Positions 35,208 through 42,649 of a stretch of 64,000 nucleotides of DNA are shown here, in pieces. Location of the stretch: positions 62,001 to 126,000 of the forward strand of contig NZ_LZSC01000028.1 of assembly GCF_001665235.1 (NCBI RefSeq), written 5' to 3'. The notes beneath the pieces were generated by a model. The model saw nothing but the letters and a program-made list of their open reading frames with translations. It searched no databases and was not told the origin of the DNA. The DNA comes from Mycobacterium sp. 1100029.7. Lineage in GTDB: Bacteria; Actinomycetota; Actinomycetes; Mycobacteriales; Mycobacteriaceae. Position 1 is the stretch's first letter. Every line of letters begins with the position of its first letter. Position numbers and translations under genes: made by a program.

Positions 35208-35232
35208 GGTTGACCCCAGCTCGTTCGGGTAT
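35208..35232 (+). promoter_or_regulatory. SigF-like promoter of the flavoprotein gene
   Basis: GGTT (35208-35211), 15 bases, GGGTAT (35227-35232), ending ten bases before a GTG at 35242. Back to back with the dehydrogenase promoter. Confidence 0.6.
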
Positions 35233-35241
35233 CACGCTGTG

Positions 35242-36396
35242 GTGACCGATTCGGGACTGATCATCGTCGGGAGTGGACCCGCTGGAGTGGCGGCAGCTGA
35301 AGCGTTTCGCGTACATCAGGGCGGTCTGCCGGTACGCATCTTCACCGCGGACGTCGACCTTCCTTACGCCCGACCGCCGTTGAGCAAGGAGTTCTTGCGC
35401 GGCCAGACCGACGACGTCGAATTGCATGATCCGCAGTGGTTCGACGACCGGGACATCGAAGTTGTCACCGGTTCCCGGGTCGACAAGCTGGACCTTGACC
35501 GGCGCGCGCTGCATGCCGGCGACCAACGACATTCGTTCGACACGTTGATCCTGGCCTGCGGCGCCTCGCCGAAGCCACTGCCAATACCGGGCGGTCACCG
35601 GGCTCAGCAGTTGCGCTCGCTGACCGACGCCACCGCGCTACGCGACGCCGCGGCGTCTGCGGAGTCCGCCGTGGTGATCGGGTCCGGCTTCATCGGCTGT
35701 GAGGCGGCGGTCTCGCTGGCGTTGCGTGGCCTGGCAGTGACTTTGGTTGCCCCCGAAGAGCTTCCGCAAGCTAAGCGTCTCGGCAACCAGGCCGCGGAAC
35801 GACTGCGTGATCTGGTGACGGCGGCCGGCGTCCGGCATGTGGGCGGGGTGGCCGTCGAGGAGATCACCGAGGCCGGGGTGCGCTTGGACAACGGCGTGAC
35901 CATCGATTGCGATCTGGTGCTCGCCGCGACCGGTGTCACCCCGCAAAGCCGCATCGCCGCCGAGGCCGGTTTGCAGCTGCGCGACTCACGCATCGTCGTC
36001 GGCGCCGACATGGCCACCTCGGCGCCCAACGTCTACGCTGCCGGCGACGTCGCCCTGGCGCGCCACGAGATCGCGGGACGACATGTGGCCGTCGAGCACT
36101 GGCAGGACGCGAGCGATCAGGGAGCGGTGGCCGGTTCCTGCGCGGCGGCGTCGCCAACCAAATGGGTTACCATTCCTGGGTTTTGGACATCGGTCGGTGA
36201 TGCGACCCTGAAATACCACGCGTGGGGGGATGGCTACGAGCGGTGCCGGCTGCAAGATCATGGCGACGGATTCACCGTCTGGTACGAATCAGACGACGCC
36301 CTTGTCGGGGTGCTCACCTACAACGCCGACGACGACTACGACCTCGGCGAGCGGCTCATCGCCGAGCGGCGGCCCGCGCCGTTGGAGACGGCATAA
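35242..36396 (+). CDS. FAD-dependent NAD(P)H oxidoreductase (ferredoxin-reductase-like)
   Basis: About 384 residues with two Rossmann sites: LIIVGSGPAGVAAAEAFR at the N-terminus for FAD and AVVIGSGFIGCEAAVSLALRG for NAD(P)H. DLPYARPPLSKEFL, VLAATGVTPQS and VYAAGDVA fit the rubredoxin/ferredoxin reductase family used with oxygenases and cytochromes P450. The C-terminal part has the GFWTSVGD-type dimer domain. GTG at 35242 is chosen because the SigF-like -10 ends ten bases before it. No ferredoxin gene is adjacent. Confidence 0.87.
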   Translation: MTDSGLIIVGSGPAGVAAAEAFRVHQGGLPVRIFTADVDLPYARPPLSKEFLRGQTDDVELHDPQWFDDRDIEVVTGSRVDKLDLDRRALHAGDQRHSFDTLILACGASPKPLPIPGGHRAQQLRSLTDATALRDAAASAESAVVIGSGFIGCEAAVSLALRGLAVTLVAPEELPQAKRLGNQAAERLRDLVTAAGVRHVGGVAVEEITEAGVRLDNGVTIDCDLVLAATGVTPQSRIAAEAGLQLRDSRIVVGADMATSAPNVYAAGDVALARHEIAGRHVAVEHWQDASDQGAVAGSCAAASPTKWVTIPGFWTSVGDATLKYHAWGDGYERCRLQDHGDGFTVWYESDDALVGVLTYNADDDYDLGERLIAERRPAPLETA

Positions 36397-36416
36397 ACAG
36401 CGCCGCCGGATGGCGC

Positions 36417-37124
36417 TTACCGATGCCAGCGCTTGAGCGGATGTTCGCTGTCGATCAGCTTCTCGGCGAGCTCGATGAGCTTGATGTTGGATTGCTGCGA
36501 CAGCCGGGTGAGCAACTCGAACGCCTCGACCGCATCGATGCTGAATCGCTCCATCAGGACACCCTTTGCCTGGCCGATCATGTCGCGCGATGCCAGGGCG
36601 CTGCGGAATTGATCTTGACGACGCATCATTGACCACGCCAAGGCGACATGCGCGGCAAAGACGCCGCCGACCTCTATCGCTTCCGCAGTGAACGCATGGG
36701 GTTCGTCGGCATAGAAGTTCAGCGCCGCAGTAGTGCTGCCATCGACGAATAACTCGTAGGACAGGATGGAGCGGATCGGCGTGTGTTCGAGGCCGTACTG
36801 CTGATAGTTCGGCCACCGTTCGTCGACATTCAGATCGGCTACATGCATCATGTGGTGCTCCCAAGCCGCCGCCACACACGGGCCCTCGTGGTAGCGCTCC
36901 TGCACAGCATCTAAGTCAATCGGATAGTGATGCGTGGCTACCACATTGCGAATCTTTGTGCCCGATTCGGCAAGGGTGATCCCCGCGTATTTGCTCCCCG
37001 CGACGTGATGCGTACCGCTCTGGATCAACTCCCGGAGTGCGTCCTCGGTGTCACCGCCCCGCCGGTCCAGGGTGGCAACCAGCTCAGCCAGCTGTGCGAC
37101 GATGGTGTTCTTGTCTTCGGACAC
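36417..37124 (-). CDS. GAF-ANTAR RNA-binding regulator
   Basis: A 235-residue protein. Residues ~10-165 form a GAF-like sensor (IVAQLAELVATL...AGITLAE...FVDGSTTAALNFYADEPHAFTAEA). The C-terminal ~55 residues are an ANTAR domain (ALASRDMIGQAKGVLMERF...AFELLTRLSQQSNIKLIELA). ANTAR proteins bind paired hairpins in nascent RNA and stop transcription termination. The GTG at 37122-37124 follows AAGGGGG. The frame stays open far upstream, but codon pattern and homology stop here. The 222 bases to the divergent gene hold nothing clear. Confidence 0.88.
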   Translation of the reverse strand: MSEDKNTIVAQLAELVATLDRRGGDTEDALRELIQSGTHHVAGSKYAGITLAESGTKIRNVVATHHYPIDLDAVQERYHEGPCVAAAWEHHMMHVADLNVDERWPNYQQYGLEHTPIRSILSYELFVDGSTTAALNFYADEPHAFTAEAIEVGGVFAAHVALAWSMMRRQDQFRSALASRDMIGQAKGVLMERFSIDAVEAFELLTRLSQQSNIKLIELAEKLIDSEHPLKRWHR

Positions 37125-37346
37125 GACGTCACCCCCTTGGGATGTTTGGGCCTCGCTGACGCGACGTCGGCGAAAGCCGGGGCCAACCGTCGTGCGATGC
37201 CCAATGGTAGACCCGCGCGGACTCATGCCCGCGCCGTTGAGTTGCAGTCGCGTCAATTCAACGTGGACATTTCGAATGGGCGTCAGGAAACGAAGTCGCA
37301 GGACCGGTAACGAAATCGAAGTCGGTCGGCTCTTACACTCGGTTTG

Positions 37347-38657
37347 ATGACCTCCATCGTGATCGTCGGCAGCGGCTTCACCGGTTTCACCTGCGCGCAA
37401 CGCCTGGCCCGGATCCTGCGCCGAAAAGACGCCGGCGCGCGCATCACGATCGTCTCGCCGGTCGACTACATGCTGTACACACCGCTGCTGCCGGACGTCG
37501 CCGGCGGTTTGGTCGATGCCCGGTTCGTCGCCATACCCCTGGCTAATGCGCTCAAGGGGATTCACGCGGTGCGGGGCCGCGTCGACGACGTGAACTTCGA
37601 CGCCCAGACCTTGACCTACTGCGATCCCGAGGAGCGCCACCACACCATGGGCTGGGACCGCCTGGTGCTCACGCCCGGTTCCGTCACGCGACTGTTCGAC
37701 GTCCCCGGCCTGGCCACCCACGCGCGAGGACTCAAAACGACCGCGGAAGCGCTTTATCTGCGGGATCACTTCGTCGAGCAGCTCGAGCTCGCCGACATCG
37801 AGGACGACCCGAGGTCGGCCGCGGCCCGGCGCACCGTCGTGGTGGTCGGCGCGTCGTACTCCGGCACCGAACTCGTCGCCCAACTGCGCGCACTGGCCGA
37901 TGCGGCCGCAAAGCAGATGGGCTTCGATCCCGCCGAGGCGAAGTTCTTGTTGCTCGACACCGCCGAGCAGGTGATGCCGGAGGTGGGCAAGAAGCTCGGC
38001 GACGCCGCGATGAACGTCTTGCGGCGACGTGGCATCGATGTCCGGCTCGGCACGACGCTGAAGGAAGCCCACGCCGATCATGTTGTGCTCAGCGATGATT
38101 CGCGTGTCGACACTCATACGATCGCCTGGGTGACGGGTGTCACCGGCGCACCGCTGATCGAACAACTGGGTTTGCCGACCGAGAAGGGCCGACTCAAAGT
38201 TCAGCCCGACCTGCAGGTCCCAGGGCATCCGGGCGTGTTCGCCGCGGGTGACGCGGCCGCGGTGCCCGATTTGACCCAGCCCGGCAAGATCACGCCACCG
38301 ACGGCGCAACACGCGACCCGACAGGGAAAAGTACTGGCCCGCAACGTCGCTGCCAGTCTCGGCTATGGCACCAGCAAGCAGTACAAGCATCGAAATCTGG
38401 GGCTGGTCGTCGACTTGGGCCCCGGCTATGCGGTCGCCAACCCGCTTAACGTGCACCTCTCCGGACTGCCCGCCAAGCTCGTCACCCGCGCCTACCACCT
38501 GTATGCGATCCCGCGTCCGGTCAACCGCTGGGCGGTGTCACTGGCCTACCTCACCGACCTCATGTTCAACCGATCGGTGGTCTCCATCGGGTTGGCCTCG
38601 CAGGAGGATGCGCAGTTCACCGCCAGTGAAGGCATTCCGATGCCAAAGATCAGCTGA
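37347..38657 (+). CDS. NAD(P)/FAD-dependent oxidoreductase, type II NADH dehydrogenase-like
   Basis: A 436-residue flavoprotein with SIVIVGSGFTGFTCAQRLAR (FAD), VDYMLYTPLLPDVAGG, VVVVGASYSGTELVAQL (NADH), and GVFAAGDAAAVPDL. This is the NDH-2 family layout; the C-terminal region (HLSGLPAKLVTRAYHLYAIP) can form an amphipathic membrane anchor, as in NDH-2. It may pass electrons from NADH to menaquinone. ATG at 37347 after a TTG. Confidence 0.88.
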   Translation: MTSIVIVGSGFTGFTCAQRLARILRRKDAGARITIVSPVDYMLYTPLLPDVAGGLVDARFVAIPLANALKGIHAVRGRVDDVNFDAQTLTYCDPEERHHTMGWDRLVLTPGSVTRLFDVPGLATHARGLKTTAEALYLRDHFVEQLELADIEDDPRSAAARRTVVVVGASYSGTELVAQLRALADAAAKQMGFDPAEAKFLLLDTAEQVMPEVGKKLGDAAMNVLRRRGIDVRLGTTLKEAHADHVVLSDDSRVDTHTIAWVTGVTGAPLIEQLGLPTEKGRLKVQPDLQVPGHPGVFAAGDAAAVPDLTQPGKITPPTAQHATRQGKVLARNVAASLGYGTSKQYKHRNLGLVVDLGPGYAVANPLNVHLSGLPAKLVTRAYHLYAIPRPVNRWAVSLAYLTDLMFNRSVVSIGLASQEDAQFTASEGIPMPKIS

Positions 38658-38664
38658 CGATTTC

Positions 38665-38690
38665 GTTTAATGCCGCGCCGTCTCGGGCAA
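38665..38690 (+). promoter_or_regulatory. weak SigF-like promoter of the DUF5709 gene
   Basis: GTTT (38665-38668), 16 bases, GGGCAA (38685-38690), ending ten bases before GTG 38700. The -10 is degenerate; the spacing to the start matches the other sites. Confidence 0.3.
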
Positions 38691-38699
38691 TCGGCCAAC

Positions 38700-39041
38700 G
38701 TGGATAGCGACAACGACGACAACTACAACTTGCTGGACCAGTCTGAGAGCCTGGACTCCGACGAGGTGCGCAACGACGACGGCGACGAGGCGGTCGATCC
38801 GCCCGACCGGTGGATCAAAGCCGAAGACGACGAGTCACTCGACGAACGCCTCGCGGCAGAGATTCCCGACGAGGCGCCAGAGGATCTGGGAACCGCGGAG
38901 CAACCCGCCGAGGACGGTGCGCTGGTGATGGTCAGCGACGACGAACTCGATCGGATCGACCCCAACAACCACGGACGATCCAGCGGCCAGATCGATGGCA
39001 CTCCCGAGGACGGAGAATCCTTCTACAACGTCGAGAAGTAG
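38700..39041 (+). CDS. DUF5709 acidic protein
   Basis: About 113 residues, very rich in Asp and Glu, with the DUF5709 features NLLDQSESLDSDEV, EAVDPPDRW and LDERLAAEIPDE, and DGESFYNVEK at the end. The family is confined to actinobacteria, without known function. GTG at 38700 is chosen because a SigF-like element ends ten bases before it; an ATG at 38670 gives ten more residues. Likely disordered and cytosolic. Confidence 0.8.
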   Translation: MDSDNDDNYNLLDQSESLDSDEVRNDDGDEAVDPPDRWIKAEDDESLDERLAAEIPDEAPEDLGTAEQPAEDGALVMVSDDELDRIDPNNHGRSSGQIDGTPEDGESFYNVEK

Positions 39042-39061
39042 CGCGAAATCGCTTGTGCGGT

Positions 39062-39598
39062 CTAGCCTTCGGTGATCTGCTGCGCCTTCGCATAGGCCAG
39101 CTGCAAGAAGTCGGCTCCGGTCAGCACAGTGAACACGCCGGCTACCAGACGAGTGAATCTCGGCACGAACACCAACCCGATCGCAAATCCGGTGGCAACC
39201 CACATGTCCAGGCAGAACGGACAGGTCAACAACTCACCCAGGCTATGCCGCAGCGGGCTGTCCTCCCTGACCTCTTCCATAACTTCGGCCGGACCGCCGC
39301 TGCCCGAGAACCGCGTGAAGGGTGCGCGCAACGGGCTGGTGACCGCGTCCTTGGTCAAGGTTCGCGAAAGCTTGTGAGTACCAAGGGTTACCGTGGCGAG
39401 GTCCAACAACCGCCACTGCGAGGGCAGCCTGCGCCCGGTGACCACGCCCAGCACCGTCGCAGCAGACACCACCAGGCCGTAGACAAGCAACACCACGACA
39501 TATCCGCCCAGTGGCCGTGGCTCGTCGCCGCGGTAGACGTCGGCCTCGCGCCGTGCGCCGTCGACCACCCGGTCGCCAGCCTGCGTCAGCTCCCCCAT
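39062..39598 (-). CDS. DUF1360 membrane protein
   Basis: A 178-residue protein with three or four hydrophobic helices (GYVVVLLVYGLVVSAATVLG, a central LTCPFCLDMWVATGFAIGLVF, and VAGVFTVLTGADFLQLAY). TLGTHKLSRTLTKDAVTSPLR and CPFCLDMW are the DUF1360 signatures; the family resembles bacterial sporulation membrane proteins. ATG at 39596-39598 has AAAAGGAG upstream. Function unknown. Confidence 0.85.
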   Translation of the reverse strand: MGELTQAGDRVVDGARREADVYRGDEPRPLGGYVVVLLVYGLVVSAATVLGVVTGRRLPSQWRLLDLATVTLGTHKLSRTLTKDAVTSPLRAPFTRFSGSGGPAEVMEEVREDSPLRHSLGELLTCPFCLDMWVATGFAIGLVFVPRFTRLVAGVFTVLTGADFLQLAYAKAQQITEG

Positions 39599-39716
39599 TG
39601 CCACTCCTTTTCACGGTTGCCTCCGGCACGTCCGGCTGCCCGGGTACCCGGTGACGCCCAACCCAATCCGGACGTTCACGAGATCGGAGCCGGTGGCCCC
39701 GTGTACCCGACCACTC

Positions 39717-39821
39717 ATGGATCAGTCGCAAGCACCGCTGCTAGAGGCGCTGGCTGACTATCACCGCAGCGACCGCTACGGCTTCACCCCGCCAGGGCAC
39801 CGCCAAGGCAGAGGCGCTTAG
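39717..39821 (+). pseudogene. N-terminal remnant of an Orn/Lys/Arg decarboxylase-like gene
   Basis: A 34-codon frame starting with ATG: MDQSQAPLLEALADYHRS then DRYGFTPPGHRQGRGA and a stop. The YGFTPPGHRQGRG piece is the conserved N-terminal signature of actinobacterial PLP-dependent Orn/Lys/Arg decarboxylases of about 480 residues. The rest is missing: the frame runs straight into the end of the convergent merR-like gene, sharing its stop region. It looks like a deletion remnant left at the edge of the merR-hsp20 unit. Confidence 0.65.
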
Positions 39822-40174
39822 CTGGCCTCTTCGCCGCCGGGCTTCGCCGCATTGCGCAGCGTGCGGTTGGTCGAACGCAAATCGGTGTTCGCGGCCGCCA
39901 ATTCGGCGTTGTCGTCTTCGAGGTCGAGGATGCGCGCAATGCCGGCCAGGTTGACTCCCGCGTCCACCAAGGCGCTGATCCGGCGTAGCCGGGCCAGGTC
40001 GTCGGCACTGTAACGGCGGGTGCCGCCGCCGCTGCGCGCGGGCGAAAGCAGACCGTGACGCTCGTAGAGACGTAGCGACTGCACGGGGACACCCGACAGT
40101 TCGGCGGCAACTGAAATGCCGTAGACGCCGTGACCGGGCGCCGGCGAACGGAAATCACCGGATCGATCGGCCAT
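39818..40174 (-). CDS. MerR-family regulator, HspR-like
   Basis: A 118-residue protein with VYGISVAAELSGVPVQSLRLYERHGLLSPARSGGGTRRYSADDLARLRRI, the winged MerR DNA-binding domain, then a coiled-coil (LEDDNAELAAANTDLRSTNRTL). Short HspR-like MerR proteins repress heat-shock genes. It is divergent from an hsp20 gene across 133 bases that contain a perfect inverted repeat. ATG at 40172-40174 with GGAGGTG upstream. Likely an autoregulated repressor of hsp20. Confidence 0.87.
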   Translation of the reverse strand: MADRSGDFRSPAPGHGVYGISVAAELSGVPVQSLRLYERHGLLSPARSGGGTRRYSADDLARLRRISALVDAGVNLAGIARILDLEDDNAELAAANTDLRSTNRTLRNAAKPGGEEAS

Positions 40175-40219
40175 CCAGCACCTCCTCACTCGCGCGGTTA
40201 GAAAACCTGTTTATCACAC

Positions 40220-40270
40220 TTGCACCCGACTTTGGATAGTGCTATATAAAACCTATGCCTTTTGGCATAG
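40220..40270 (+). promoter_or_regulatory. hsp20 promoter with palindromic operator
   Basis: A possible -35 CTTGCA (40220-40225), then TATATAAA around 40243-40249, then a perfect inverted repeat CTATGCC-TTTT-GGCATAG (40253-40270) in an AT-rich block. The palindrome sits at the expected transcription start, a suitable place for repressor binding. It differs from the classical HAIR element of HspR. Confidence 0.6.
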
Positions 40271-40307
40271 ATAACCACTGACCGACAGCAGCAGATTGGA
40301 GTGAGAG

Positions 40308-40766
40308 ATGGCTGCAATGCTGATGCGTACCGACCCGTTCCGTGAGCTGGACCGTTTCACCCAGCAGGTGCTGGGCACGGCGGCACGTCCCGCGGTGATG
40401 CCGATGGACGCCTGGCGCCAGGGCGAAGAATTCGTCGTCGAGTTCGACCTGCCGGGCATCGACGCCGATTCGCTCGACATCGACATCGAACGCAACGTGG
40501 TGACGGTTCGGGCCGAACGCCCGGCGCTGGACCCCAACCGGGAGATGTTGGCCACCGAGCGAGCGCGTGGGGTGTTCAGCAGACAGCTGGTACTCGGGGA
40601 GAACCTCGACACCGAGAAAATCGAGGCCTCCTACACCGAAGGTGTTCTGCGCCTGCGGATTCCGGTTGCCGAGAGGGCCAAGCCACGCAAGATTTCCGTC
40701 GGACGCGGCCAGGAACGCCAAGCAATCAACGACCACGGCGCGCAACGGGAGGTGATCAACGCGTAA
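40308..40766 (+). CDS. Hsp20 / alpha-crystallin small heat-shock protein
   Basis: A 152-residue protein resembling the mycobacterial 18-kDa antigen: [18 protein letters not shown] at the N-terminus, an alpha-crystallin domain ([31 protein letters not shown]) and the [18 protein letters not shown] end with the IPV anchor tripeptide. It holds unfolding proteins in oligomers. GGAGTGAGAG precedes the ATG. Followed by a strong terminator, so monocistronic, and probably repressed by the divergent MerR protein. Confidence 0.92.
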   Translation: MAAMLMRTDPFRELDRFTQQVLGTAARPAVMPMDAWRQGEEFVVEFDLPGIDADSLDIDIERNVVTVRAERPALDPNREMLATERARGVFSRQLVLGENLDTEKIEASYTEGVLRLRIPVAERAKPRKISVGRGQERQAINDHGAQREVINA

Positions 40767-40773
40767 ACGATTC

Positions 40774-40822
40774 GTCGGCCGGTGGCGGCGGCCGGAACCG
40801 ATCGCCGCCGCCACCCGCCGAC
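40774..40822 (+). terminator. long hairpin terminator after hsp20
   Basis: A 17-pair stem with one mismatch (40774-40791 with 40805-40822) and a 13-base loop, seven bases past the hsp20 stop. Confidence 0.7.
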
Positions 40823-41003
40823 CTGCGCCGATGGCTATGACATGATCTGAAACGACCTCGGCGTTGAACAACCAGCGCCTCTCGTGCCGACGCCGTGACA
40901 TCGCGCGATTCTGCACCTTCGATAACCCTTTCGAGGATCGATGGTGCTCGCGTCTGGCGGTCGGTCGCTTTGGCGAACTGAACCCGAGGAGACACAGTCC
41001 GCG

Positions 41004-41699
41004 ATGACTTGGAACCTGAACGGCGAATCAGCCGACGTCGAACAAGCCCTGGCCGGCGGTGCGCCACAGCGGGCCGGCTGGTTCCGGTTCTACTTCGCTG
41101 ACCAGCGCTGGGAGTGGTCCGAAGAAGTACAGCTGATGCACGGGTACGAACCCGGCAGCGTTACCCCGACCACGGAGCTGGTGCTGTCCCACAAACATCC
41201 CGAGGATCGCGGGCAGGTCGCGGCCACCATCGACGAAATCCTGGATACCCACCAGGCATTCAGCACTCGGCATCGAATCATCGACACCGGCGGGCAGGTG
41301 CGCCATGTCGTGGTCGTCGGTGACCAACTGCATGACGATCAGGGCGCCGTGATCGGAACCCACGGGTTCTACGTCGACGTGTCCCCTTTGCATCAAGCCC
41401 GTGAAGACCTCGTCACCGCGAAATTGGCCGAGATCACCGAGCAGCGCGCGTGCATCGAACAGGCCAAGGGCATGCTGATGCTGATCTATGGAATTGCCGA
41501 CGTCGCGGCCTTCGACTTGCTCAAATGGCTATCGCAGGAAGCGAATATCAAATTGCGGCTGCTGGCGGAACAGATTTGCGAAGACTTTCGCGATGCGGGC
41601 CCGAGTCTGTCGTCGCAATCAGAGTTCGACCACTTGCTGCTGACCGCACAGCGGCGCGTCGGCCAAGCCGCTGCTGAAGCGATTGCCGACGAATCCTGA
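41004..41699 (+). CDS. PAS-ANTAR RNA-binding regulator
   Basis: A 231-residue protein. A PAS domain (FRFYFADQRWEWSEEVQLMHGYEPGSV...LSHKHPEDRGQVAATIDEIL...DTGGQVRHVVVVGD) leads into an ANTAR domain (ACIEQAKGMLMLIYGIADVAAFDLLKWLSQEANIKLRLLAEQI). Presumed to sense a small ligand or redox state and bind nascent RNA to block termination. GAGGAGA lies before the ATG. A second ANTAR gene with a GAF sensor lies 4 kb away. The 237 bases upstream hold the hsp20 terminator and nothing else clear. Confidence 0.88.
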   Translation: MTWNLNGESADVEQALAGGAPQRAGWFRFYFADQRWEWSEEVQLMHGYEPGSVTPTTELVLSHKHPEDRGQVAATIDEILDTHQAFSTRHRIIDTGGQVRHVVVVGDQLHDDQGAVIGTHGFYVDVSPLHQAREDLVTAKLAEITEQRACIEQAKGMLMLIYGIADVAAFDLLKWLSQEANIKLRLLAEQICEDFRDAGPSLSSQSEFDHLLLTAQRRVGQAAAEAIADES

Positions 41700-41710
41700 G
41701 ACGCGGCGCT

Positions 41711-41938
41711 TTAAGACTTCTTGCTCGGAATGACGATGACGACGATCAGCGTGAGGATTGAGAAAAACAGTCCCAGAATTCCCCACCCCAGCGGGTTACG
41801 CCCTTTCGTCGCGGCGATGAGCCCGCAGACGATTGCGGCGATCACGCTGCCGATGGCAACGAAAATGCCCTTGATACCACGCAGAATGAGCCCTGCCGCA
41901 AGCGGATCCGAACTAGCCAGAATCACCGAGTGCAACAT
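41711..41938 (-). CDS. small two-helix membrane protein
   Basis: A 75-residue protein with two hydrophobic stretches (GIFVAIGSVIAAIVCGLIAA and LGWGILGLFFSILTLIVVIVI) linked by a TKGRNPLGW turn, which resembles small inner-membrane stress proteins. No family recognised. GGAAAGGAC precedes the ATG and a full SigF-consensus promoter lies 35 bases upstream. Convergent with the PAS-ANTAR gene, 11 bases apart. Confidence 0.78.
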   Translation of the reverse strand: MLHSVILASSDPLAAGLILRGIKGIFVAIGSVIAAIVCGLIAATKGRNPLGWGILGLFFSILTLIVVIVIPSKKS

Positions 41939-41972
41939 GTCAGGTCCTTTCCCTACGAGAAGTCGGTAGGGA

Positions 41973-41997
41973 ATACCCTCACCAACCTGCCTTAAAC
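41973..41997 (-). promoter_or_regulatory. SigF-consensus promoter of the small membrane protein
   Basis: Minus strand GTTT (41994-41997), 15 bases, GGGTAT (41973-41978), a full match, giving a leader of about 28 bases with a ribosome binding site. A seven-base inverted repeat (TCCCTAC / GTAGGGA, 41950-41972) lies in the leader. Confidence 0.68.
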
Positions 41998-42034
41998 CGC
42001 CATTGCGGGCGGGACGGGGTGGCGTATAGGACGC

Positions 42035-42463
42035 TTAAAGTTCACCGGAGAAATCGGCGGTGATCCAGCGGTCCGGACGAATGGTGAATAACACGCTGTC
42101 CGCACCGTCCATGCCCTGGACAAATGCGCGTCCGCCTTCGTCACCGAGGTAGCGAATAGCAATGGATTCCCGCACCTCGGTCGGGGACGGATTGGTGGTC
42201 TCGACGACGGTGCCCTCGACGACCACATATTGATACGGGGGTTCTTCGCGCTGGACGACCAGCGTCACGACACCGGCCCGCTCGATCAGCTTGGCCTTGC
42301 GAGACGAGGCGCCGGTATTCACCCGGATGTTTCCGCCGGGCACATAGTCATACCAAATCGGCACGCTGGCCGGTGGGCGGCCGTCTTCGGCGGCTACGGA
42401 CAGCACTCCGACATGCAGCGCTTCCAGAAATGCCTGACGTTCGCTCTCGGTGAAAGATGTCAT
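42035..42463 (-). CDS. pyridoxamine-phosphate-oxidase-fold flavin/F420-binding protein
   Basis: A 142-residue split-barrel protein: FLEALHVGVLSVAAEDGRPPASVPIWYDY, IRVNTGASSRKAKLIERAGVVTLVVQ, YVVVEGTVVET. This matches the PPOX family common in mycobacteria, whose members bind FMN or coenzyme F420; which one cannot be told here. No SigF-like box is seen upstream. It follows the MFS small subunit gene on the same strand after 48 bases. Confidence 0.83.
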   Translation of the reverse strand: MTSFTESERQAFLEALHVGVLSVAAEDGRPPASVPIWYDYVPGGNIRVNTGASSRKAKLIERAGVVTLVVQREEPPYQYVVVEGTVVETTNPSPTEVRESIAIRYLGDEGGRAFVQGMDGADSVLFTIRPDRWITADFSGEL

Positions 42464-42511
42464 GGTCTGGGTGAACGTAGCGGCCGCATCGCGGTATTCC
42501 CGAGCGTCGAC

Positions 42512-42649
42512 TCAGGTGGTGAACAGCGCCGGGATCTTCGCCAACAGTTCGAAGAGGCCGTAGCTGAAGGGCGCCGCCACCCAGATCCAACTGACGCCGC
42601 TCAGCAGTCGAGCACGCGTGGACGTCGCTTCCAGCGATTGATCCGTCAT
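42512..42649 (-). CDS. MFS transporter small subunit
   Basis: A 45-residue protein with one membrane helix (GVSWIWVAAPFSYGLFELLAKI) after a short polar N-terminus. Tiny proteins of this kind are encoded directly after OFA-type MFS transporters and are annotated as their small subunit. Its ATG (42647-42649) overlaps the transporter stop as ATGA, so translation is coupled. Easily missed because of its size. Confidence 0.8.
   Translation of the reverse strand: MTDQSLEATSTRARLLSGVSWIWVAAPFSYGLFELLAKIPALFTT

Noticed and set aside
37125..38498. Extension of the GAF-ANTAR frame upstream over the NDH-like gene
   Set aside because: The extra residues show no domain and are antisense to a clear flavoprotein; the GTG at 37124 has its own ribosome binding site.
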